Positions 56,323 through 64,000 of a stretch of DNA of 64,000 bases are shown here, piece by piece; position 1 is the stretch's first letter, and each line of letters begins with the position of its first letter. Source of the stretch: Chamaecrista fasciculata (lineage: Eukaryota; Streptophyta; Magnoliopsida; Fabales; Fabaceae); the NCBI GenBank assembly GCA_003254925.1, contig QANZ01007430.1, positions 108,248 to 172,247 on the forward strand, in the 5' to 3' direction. A program made the position numbers and the translations under genes. The notes below the pieces were generated by a model. That model had not been told where the DNA came from, made no database searches, and saw nothing but the letters and a program-made list of their open reading frames with translations.

Positions 56323-57683
56323 TATTTTGATCCTCAAATTAAGAGCTCAGTTTCCTTGGATCCTAAAACTATTTTTTGTTTAGTTTCTTTTCCTCAAACT
56401 ATGTAATTAGTTTCATTTTGGTCCTCAAACTATTTTTTGTTCTATATTCATGTCCAAAATCATCCGATGATTGTACATTGTGGATAATGGAGAAATAACG
56501 GTTATTTTTTAGTTGGAAAAATACACAAGTTTCCACATGTCAGCTATTTTTTTTTGTTCGAATCATGGGTAGCCAAAAAATTGCACTGTTGTTTTGTTTT
56601 TTATTGTCTCAATGTTCTTCTATTTGTTTCGGTCATAAAACTATTTATGGTTATATTGTTTACTCAAATTACGAGATGAGTTGCATTTTGGTCCGCAAAT
56701 ATTTGTTATATTTTTTAGTCCAAACTGCAACATTCCTATATGTTTTTTTACTATTATACAATTCAATCCATACTTTTTTTCAATATATTTTATGAAGTTT
56801 TGTGTAAAAATTAAAAGGAGTTAAAATAATTTTTTATCTTCCCATTTGTTGGCATTGTTTCTAGTCTGATCCTTAAACTATGAGATTAGTTTCATTTCAG
56901 TAATAAAACTATTTCTGGTCTTATTTTGTTTATCAAACTACAAGATTAGTTATGGACCGATTCATTGGATCGATACAAAGTTGTGGACCAAATTGTATGT
57001 TTACAATAATTTTCATGTTATTTCCATTCTAGTCCCCAAACTATTATTTATTATTTTTTGGTCGTTGAATTTTATAAATAGACTCGATTATTGATGGTTG
57101 AAGTTTTCTACGGTCCCCGAGTTATCATTTACACATGTTAGGGATTGATTAATTGGACCGATTTAAATTTATGGACCAAATTGTAATCTTAAAATAATTT
57201 TAATTTTATTTTCATTTTGGTCCATCATCTCATCCAATGAGATGGACCCTAAACCCTTTATCCAAAAATATCTCATCCTCACGCTTTTCAAGAGCATCTA
57301 ATCTCAACATCATCTCATCCAACCCACCATCAAACATCTATCTTCTCATCTTAATATCTCAATCTCATTTCATTATTTCTTACCATTTATACCCCTATAT
57401 AAAATAAATAAATCCAACAACCTATTTCACCTAACCACAATTATTACATACCCTTTTATATAATTTCACACCCTATTTAACATCATTTACTCTCAAATTA
57501 TCCAAACACCAATACATCATTTCATCTCATCCCATTACAACATCATCCCATCTCAACATCTAATATGAGATTGGACTGAGATGGGAAGGCGCCCAAACAG
57601 GCCCGATCACGATCTCACAGCAATAAACCTCCAATTCCATCACACTTAAAAACAGCTACTAATCTCTCTCATTTTTTTTTAAA
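56323..57683. repeat. Repeat-derived sequence, GGTCC-rich, with MITE-like tail
   Basis: 56330-57230 consists of degenerate units of the form TTTTGGTCC(T/G)(C/T)AAACTA spaced 40-80 bp apart, probably a decayed foldback element. 57235-57605 is rich in CATCTCATC and ends GAGATGGGAAGGCGCCCAAACAGGCCC, MITE-like. No gene. Confidence 0.45.
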
Positions 57684-58545
57684 GAAGGTCAACACTTCAG
57701 TTTAGTCCCTAATATTTACTCTAAATTTTGTTTTGGTCTCTCTTTTGGTTTCGTTTTGGTCCTTAATGTTTTCCAACAGGTTGGTTTTAGTGCATAATAT
57801 TTTGTAATAGGTTCAATGATTGATCCCTAAATACGAAATACAATCAAATTTCTCTTGTTTCAAGTCCGAATAGGATGAAATGAAGTTATGGGTTACTCCA
57901 GATCATTTCATTCTTTGCCAAGTTGAGACCATCGACAAACGAGATTAGATCAGGTTTGAAAAAGGGATCAAAAATGGGCTTCTTGTTTCATTAAGTTGGT
58001 CTTATCTATCTCGTTTCATTTTTGAATATAATAAAATCAAACCTTCAGGTTACTCTTGACAAGTTTTTTCTTTGTCCAATTGGGGACGTTGGCAAACAAA
58101 GTCAAATAGTACTATGAAAGTGGGTTTGGTCAAAATGATAATACCAAATTTGAAAGTACTATTTGACCTAGATTGTCGATGGCCTTAATTGGACAAAAAA
58201 AAAACTTATCATAAGTAACTCATAACTCTAATTTTGATGCATTCGAATTTGAAATGAGAGAGATATGAACAACTTCATGAAATGAGAGACCCACTTTCAG
58301 GCCTGATTTAAATTTTGTTTCCTGGGGGCCTCAATGGGAAGTGAAAGAACTCATCAAGAGTAACTCATAACTTCAATTTCGACGTATTTGAACTTAAAAT
58401 GAGAGATATATGACTATATTCAGTCATTAAGGACCAAAATAAAATTGTTGGGAGACATTAAGGATCAAAATAGAACAAAAAATTATCAGAGACCAAAAAA
58501 CAATTTAAGGTAAACATTAGGGATCAAAATAAATTTTTGACCTTC
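57684..58545. mobile_element. Foldback element (862 bp)
   Basis: GAAGGTCAACACTTCAG...TAGTCCCTAATATTTACTCTAAATT on the left is complementary to AATTTAAGGTAAACATTAGG...TTTTTGACCTTC on the right. Internal motifs (GAGAGATATGA, AACTTCATGAAATGAGAGAC, AACTCATCAAGAGTAACTC) are repeated in both orientations. 22009-22491 is half of another copy. Confidence 0.65.
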
Positions 58546-58771
58546 TAAGAATAATTACTTATAATTTTCAATTTTTAGGTATTCTTAAAATATTTTTTTT
58601 TAAAACTGATATTACTCATAATTTTTCTCTTTCTCTTTCTTTTCTTCTCTCACTACGTGCTTTTTCTTAGTTCGTTTTATCCTCTAGAAAGAAGAAACGT
58701 AAACTATAATTTCAGTTCAGGCAAATAAAAAACACTATAATATCAATTCTTATCCATATTATTTTTATATT

Positions 58772-59032
58772 GTAAACTAACAATTTAATCCCTAAAAGAT
58801 CACTGAGTTGACAATTCGGTCACTGAAAGATTAAAATGTACAGTTTAATCCCTGAAAGATCAAAATGGTATACTTATTATCCTTTTTATGGACTAAATAG
58901 TATATTGTTTTAATCTTTCAGGCACTGAAAAGTACACCATTTTGATCTTTCAGGGACTAAATTGTATATTTTAATCTTCCAGGAAATGAGTTGTCAGCTC
59001 AGTGATCTTTAAGGACCAAATTATTAGTTTAC
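58772..59032. mobile_element. Foldback (MITE-like) element, 261 bp
   Basis: GTAAACTAACAATTTAATCC, AAAAGATCACTGAGTTGACAA at the left is complementary to TTGTCAGCTCAGTGATCTTT, GGACCAAATTATTAGTTTAC at the right; inner units TTTAATCCCTGAAAGATCAA are palindromically arranged. Confidence 0.75.
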
Positions 59033-59109
59033 TCTAATTTTAATAATACAAAAACTTACCAAACAGACATGCAAATGAAAAAAAAAAAGTAAATATAATG
59101 TTAAAATAA

Positions 59110-59578
59110 AACTATGTTTTCCCATCTGAATAAATTATTTGTCTATTGAAAATGCTGAGGATAAATACCCTAATTAAGATGATTAATGATATAGAAATAT
59201 CAAATTGTAAAAATAAAAAAGGAAAAGCATATTTTATATATATATATATATATATTACATAAAATAAAATAAAACAACATCATTATTCATCTAAAATAAA
59301 ATTGTAATTTGATCCAAAGTAATTGTCTAGCTAAAATAATAATTTGATCCGATGTCATTGTTTTGCAAAAATCCAATGTCTTTATCTAGCTAATATCATC
59401 GTTTAATCCAATATTGTTGTAAAGTCATATGATCTATCATTGTCTAATCTAATGTCGTTATCTTAATTTTATTCAACTATATATAAGTCTGGTAACCAAT
59501 AAACAATTCAACATTCACATATGTTTTAACTATATCATGGGTTTTGAGAAAGGGAAGAGGAAGAGCAAGATGATACAT
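59110..59578 (+). repeat. Promoter-like dispersed repeat, copy 4
   Basis: AATTATTTGTCTATTGAAAA, ATACCCTAATTAAGATGATT, the degenerate short-unit array (TTTGATCC.A..TC.TTGTCTAGCTAA), TATA-like AACTATATATAAGTC (about 59475), TGGTAACCAATAAACAATTC, ATG at 59537 (MGFEKGKRKSKMIH in frame). The copy stops at GATACAT, where the following LTR begins (TGTCGCACCC). Confidence 0.7.
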
Positions 59579-61523
59579 TGTCGCACCCGAAATGTGACGC
59601 GCACGGTGCAAAAAGAGAGCTAAAATGAGTTCGAAAACATTTTCAAAAACAATGTTTTGACATGGAGTCGCCACTAAAATGTTTAAGGAAAACTTTAGAA
59701 AACCTTTACGAAAATAATTTTGCGAACTGGTCTTAAAAATAGAGCTGGGTTCGGGAGTTGGTACGTGTGGGGAAGGTGTTAGGCACCCCACAACATCTAA
59801 TTACCAAATTTTGCAATTTAATTATGTGTGTCATAAATACCCTTAAACAAAAACATGCAAAGCACAGTGATATTTGGATGATTAGATTTGACCAAGGAAC
59901 TAATCGACTCCAAGGGCCTACGTACCCCTTAAGGGGATCAAAGTCCACGTAGTTTGTCTGGAAAACATTGTGAGATGGTTCAGTTTTAGTTAGAGCGAAA
60001 GATAATGAGACAAGTTTTTCCACTTCTTTCTCTCATGAGTTTTTCCTCTTTTTGATTTTTTTTTTCTGCACTTTTCTTAAAAAGGTTTTATTTTAAGTGA
60101 TAATTTAAAAAACATATTTTTGTAATTTTTGAAAATATCATTTGGAATAAAAAATAGATTTTGATTATTTTAATGATCATGACATATTTAAAAGCTAAAA
60201 ATCGTAAAAGGGAGAAAATTAATTTCCTAATTTTTAGAATAAAACATTGGGTCATTGGAATCCAAATTCGTCACACAAATTCAGAAAAATCATACAAATG
60301 CGGGATTTAAACAAGCAATGCAGATCCTAACGCATCCTAAGTCCTCTTCCCACTAGCACCGGTTAACGGTCGCGTACAGTAAGACAATTTCTTACACCTT
60401 AAGGCATAGGCCTAGCGAACCACCCCACAAGGGAGTCGGGTACCTTGTCTACCGATGATAAGTGTAAGTATCCTTAGACTCTCTAAACAAAACAAGTTAT
60501 CTGAAAAATGCATGATTTTATAAAACAAGAGAGGAATTAGTAAAAAAGAATAAAAGGAACATTAAATAAATAATTAGTTAAAAAAATTAAAACAAAATAA
60601 TGAAAATAAAGTAAAAACAAAGGACAAGGAAAAAAGCTAAAACAAAATAATGAGAAAAAAATGAAATAAAACAAGATTAAAATAAAAGGAATAAAGATAG
60701 ATGATATAAATATAATGAAAGAAATAAAAAGTAAAACTAAAAATTAGAAATGAAAATAAAATAACATAGGGTAAAAGAACAAAATAAAGTAAACAAATAA
60801 AGCAAAATTAAAATAGAATAAAAAGAAGATAAAAAAAAAAAAACAAATACTAAGAAAACTGTAAAGCTTCCAAACATTCCTATTTAGTTCCTAATCCATG
60901 AATCTTTGAGAAAATGGACCAAAAACGAAGAAAATTGAAGAAAAAATGCAGAGGGACTAAACTGAAAAACTCAAAAAGTTTGACACCCACCGGAAAGCCC
61001 CACAATCTCGCCGAAAAACGCTCAGATCACCGGAAACCTAAGAACTCACTAGCAAACTTCAATTCTCACTGAAATCTCACTCAAATTGCTCTCAAAATGT
61101 TCAAGAAAAGACTTTTTTGAAAGTTATCGTTTCTCTCTCTATTTTTTGTCCCTCCCTCTCTCTGCCTTCTGTCTTCCCTGTTCTTCCTCTCCCAATTCAT
61201 ATATGCAGCAGAGACTGCATCCCTTGAACCCCAAAAACAGGAAATTAGGACCCTATAAGAGTGAAAAATGATCGGTCTCTTTGAAACATCTCCATCCTCC
61301 TGCCTTGCTTAGCCTTAATGACACCACTAATCGTCCATAAGTTGTGTGGTTCAGGCCGACGGTGGTCACTAGGGAAGAGGTGTAGTCGCATATGTCTGAA
61401 AGAATTGAAAACAGAGAGGTTCATAGTACTGCTGCGTTATGGCTCCATTCCCACTCTCTCTCTCCTATGTGTTTTGATGAGGAGCCATTTGAGTAATCGG
61501 ATCCTAATCTCCTTTATTTTTTT
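59579..61523 (+). mobile_element. Gypsy-like LTR remnant (TGTCGCACCC type)
   Basis: Starts TGTCGCACCCGAAATGTGAC, with GGAGTCGCCAC (59654) and GGTTCGGGAGT...GGGGAAGGTGTTAGGCACCCC (59748-59788), a wording shared by a widespread class of plant Gypsy LTRs. It continues through A-rich sequence to about 61.1 kb and gene-free GC-balanced sequence to the LINE tail. The right boundary, PBS and coding region are not recognised. It inserted into promoter-like copy 4. Confidence 0.5.
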
Positions 61524-61525
61524 TA

Positions 61526-61591
<66 letters not shown>
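61526..61591. repeat. (TTA)n microsatellite = (TAA)n tail of the adjacent LINE
   Basis: About 21 TTA units, immediately followed by TTTTTTGGTCATTACAAGGC, the 3' end of the LINE on the minus strand. L1-type plant LINEs often end in A-rich or simple-repeat tails. Confidence 0.85.
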
Positions 61592-64000
61592 TTTTGGTCA
61601 TTACAAGGCTAAGAAGCCCACAATACAGCCCATTCACCAGAAATGGGAGAACAAGGAGTCCACCAAGGGAAGAGATCAGAAGAGGTAACGACGACCCTAA
61701 ACTCCTTGGACAATTCGACAGGATAATGGAGAGCCAATCTGCTTGGTAGCACACCAAGCAGTGGAAGCGACGAACGAGACGACGAATTAACTCCAATCCC
61801 GCAGAGATAGGCGAGGGTCAATTCAGGGAAAAAGATATGCGAGCAAAGTTGTCTTCCAAAATTGCAGCTCTTATTTTGACAGGGGAAGCCAAGGCCAGTA
61901 TCCCGGTAAGCGTTCCTTCAACACTGTTTTAGCCACAAGGTCTGCAACTTTGTTTGCAGATCTTCTAACCCAATTGATGCTGATATGAGCATTTCTGGAC
62001 ATCAATAATTTAATGTCAGCCATCACAGATTGTATCTGCCACGGGGTGGTTGCGCCATGGCAATAGTTTACACTGTCTTGGCAGTCTGATTCGATGAGAA
62101 CGCACGTGTACTGGAGGGATTCCGCAAGTTTAAGAGCTTCCCTGATTGCCATTGTCTCCGCAAACAGCGGGGAGCCACAAACAAATCTTGCAACGGAACC
62201 CGTTAACAGAGCCCCATTACCATCTCGGACAACCACAGCAGCAGAACCACATTTTCGAGATTCATCATAAGCACCATCCACATTAAGTTTTATAGCGTTC
62301 CCAGGAGGAGGTAACCACCTTTGCTGTAAGTCTCTCTGATTGCTTTCTTCATTCTGGTCTGATTGGGGAGTAACTTTCGCATTAGCATTGATAAATTCCA
62401 TGGTCATGTCCATTGCATTCTGAATAGTGAAAGATGGATTAACACGTTTTCCTTCGAAAATATACTTATTTCTGCCCAACCAAATACCCCATAAAGTATT
62501 AAAGAGAAGAGCTAACATATTGTCAAAATCATCTGCTCTTTCCGTTCTAAGGGAGTCAATCCTAGATTCCACCCAACGATTTAAATTAGGACCCTCTTCT
62601 TGACTGGTGAGCCATTGGAAAGTTGACCCAAACCAGACTGCCCGAGCCCATTCACACTGAAGAAACAGGTGCTCCATGGTTTCGTTATGTTTGCTACACA
62701 CTGGACATAGTCCACTTCTACCCAGACCTTTTTTGAGAAGAGCAGATCTAGTAGGAATAGCATTAGAGAGTATTCTCCAAATAAAGTTTTTAATCTTTGG
62801 TTGCACTTTTGCTCCCCACACAGTTTTCCATAAGGCATTACTGACCTGAGTACTTGAATTTGCAGTAGTCTCATCATCCCCAAAGTCCTGTAGTGCCATT
62901 CTATACCCAGTTTTAACCGAGTATCTCCCGTCTCTAGCATGGGGCCAGAAAACATCATCCTTAGTAATCTGGGTATTAATCGGGGTAGATAATATATTTC
63001 TAGCAATATCATTGGGAAACAGCTGAAATATCTTCCTTGCATCCCAAGCATGAGCATTTGTAGCAAATAACTCCTGGACTTTAGACTCCTGCTGGATGTG
63101 ATCATGACCCATGATTCTTTCCCCATTAACTAGCCATTTGTCAGCTAAAATTCTTACTTCTGATCCATCTTTAATGAGCCAAGCTTTGTGCTTGTTTATG
63201 AAATCACGACCCTTGAGTATACTCGTCCATGCCCACGAGCTGTTATTGCCCTTCTTAGCCTCCCAGATCGTAGAATGGGGAAAGTAGATGCCTTTTACAA
63301 CTCTAGCCCATAGTGCCTCAGGGTTATCATGGATTCTCCATACCTGCTTAGCAATAAGAGCCATATTCATGGCATGTAGGTCCCTAAAACCCATTCCTCC
63401 ATCCTTCTTGGGTTTCTTCAAGTGGGACCAACTTCGCCAGTGTATTCCCCTTTCCTTCCCCGAATTCCTCCACCAGAATCTCGCAATAAGGCTCGAGATT
63501 TTATGACACAGTTTCTTGGGGATAATGAAAATTGACATTACATAGGTTGGGATTGCTTGGATAACAGCTTTAATAAGAGTCTCCTTCCCAGCAGGGGATA
63601 AGAAATGTTCCTTCCAGCCTTGAATTCTCTGCCAAACTCTGTCTTTGAGCCATGTGAGAGCTTGAGTTCTAGATCCCTGCCAATTCCCCGGGAGCCCAAG
63701 ATATTTGGTATGAGAATTAGTTATAGGCATTTCAAGGATTCTCGATATTCTTTGTTTATAATGTTCATTTACTGCCTTACTGAACAGAACCTCAGACTTT
63801 GAAACATTTATGCGCTGGCCTGAGGCCAATGAATAACAATTGAGGATCCGTTTAAGAGCATAGGCATCCGAGTCCTTAGCCTTAGTTATAATCATAGTGT
63901 CATCAGCAAACATGAGGTGAGAGAGAATAGGGCCATTTCTAGACAACTGGGCTCCGGTGAGGTCATTTCTATGCATTCCTTCGTTGATAAGAGCCGTGAG
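61592..64000 (-). mobile_element. LINE (L1-type) 3' portion with long open ORF2 frame
   Basis: Minus-strand element entering from the right edge; 3' UTR 61870-61592, then the (TAA)n tail. The ORF2 end is open for over 700 codons. Unlike the 51-53 kb LINE it has no visible frameshift, so it is younger. The target duplication cannot be judged because the 5' end is outside the window. Confidence 0.85.
61871..64000 (-). CDS. LINE ORF2 C-terminal part: reverse transcriptase end, zinc knuckle, RNase H
   Basis: Partial, continuing past the edge: the frame is open upstream of the Met at 63976 (LTALINEG). Residue numbers count from that Met. The RT catalytic box FADD is at 23-26, followed by INVSKSE and KYLGLPG (RT palm/thumb), LIARFWWRNSGKERGIHWRS (about 163-182), and a zf-RVT region with CPVC (424-427) and H436/C441. 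RNase H lies at about 563-690 with candidate acidic residues D567 (NVDGAY), E607 (AETMAIREAL), D631 (ESDC) and D679. It copies element RNA into DNA by target-primed reverse transcription. RNase H at the ORF2 end is typical of one plant L1 lineage. The stop follows PWLPLSK. The activity of the complete element cannot be judged. Confidence 0.9.
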   Translation of the reverse strand, partial: LTALINEGMHRNDLTGAQLSRNGPILSHLMFADDTMIITKAKDSDAYALKRILNCYSLASGQRINVSKSEVLFSKAVNEHYKQRISRILEMPITNSHTKYLGLPGNWQGSRTQALTWLKDRVWQRIQGWKEHFLSPAGKETLIKAVIQAIPTYVMSIFIIPKKLCHKISSLIARFWWRNSGKERGIHWRSWSHLKKPKKDGGMGFRDLHAMNMALIAKQVWRIHDNPEALWARVVKGIYFPHSTIWEAKKGNNSSWAWTSILKGRDFINKHKAWLIKDGSEVRILADKWLVNGERIMGHDHIQQESKVQELFATNAHAWDARKIFQLFPNDIARNILSTPINTQITKDDVFWPHARDGRYSVKTGYRMALQDFGDDETTANSSTQVSNALWKTVWGAKVQPKIKNFIWRILSNAIPTRSALLKKGLGRSGLCPVCSKHNETMEHLFLQCEWARAVWFGSTFQWLTSQEEGPNLNRWVESRIDSLRTERADDFDNMLALLFNTLWGIWLGRNKYIFEGKRVNPSFTIQNAMDMTMEFINANAKVTPQSDQNEESNQRDLQQRWLPPPGNAIKLNVDGAYDESRKCGSAAVVVRDGNGALLTGSVARFVCGSPLFAETMAIREALKLAESLQYTCVLIESDCQDSVNYCHGATTPWQIQSVMADIKLLMSRNAHISINWVRRSANKVADLVAKTVLKERLPGYWPWLPLSK

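Noticed and set aside
61318..61749. 143-codon plus-strand frame with poly-Tyr
   Set aside because: It is the (TTA)n tail and 3' UTR of the LINE read in antisense; no gene.

Overview
The window is nuclear DNA from a eudicot. Intron-bearing plant genes, TIR-type NLR remnants (abundant in eudicots, essentially absent from grasses), a plastid rbcL insertion and nested plant transposons all point there. It is AT-rich, gene-poor and dominated by mobile DNA. I cannot name the species. Two N positions (24561, 53883) mark assembly uncertainty.

Layout. 1-2489: 3' end of a RAP-domain gene for an organelle RNA-processing factor (three exons visible, 5' end outside the window). 3.8-7.9 kb: a degenerate TIR-NBS-LRR disease-resistance gene and two further fragments of the same family. 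7.9-13.2 kb: a tandem duplication with SINE-like inserts, tandem repeats and inverted-repeat elements. 13.5-15.4 kb: a Mutator-like element with a perfect 9-bp target duplication carrying pieces of two host genes (molybdate transporter, protein kinase). 16.1 and 27.9 kb: two intact single-exon C2-domain genes of the BON1-associated protein (BAP) family, paralogues now separated by about 11 kb of transposons. Between them: a small element carrying the start of a 3-hydroxyisobutyrate dehydrogenase-like gene, a non-autonomous Helitron with a captured TPR-gene segment and complex minisatellites, and several MITE-like elements. 28.9-33 kb: a 3'-truncated Copia element whose long terminal repeat abuts a nuclear copy of plastid rbcL.

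33-50 kb: remnants of Gypsy and Copia retrotransposons, two copies of a promoter-like repeat family (two more lie at 40.0 and 59.1 kb), a large LTR interrupted by a Pack-MULE (perfect 9-bp target duplication) carrying an uninterrupted 122-codon piece of the Rubisco/aldolase lysine methyltransferase gene, and a related element with a candidate captured exon. 51-53.3 kb: a frameshifted, 5'-truncated LINE. 53.6-61.5 kb: MITEs (one hAT-like with a perfect 8-bp target duplication), foldback elements and a Gypsy-like LTR. 61.5-64 kb: a LINE with a long open frame (reverse transcriptase end, zinc knuckle, RNase H) and a (TAA)n tail, running off the window.

The probably functional genes are the RAP gene and the two BAP-like genes. 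The most interesting material is the series of transposons carrying host gene fragments: at least four independent captures that can be assigned to gene families, plus one or two unassigned. All family assignments come from reading motifs by eye, without database searches.
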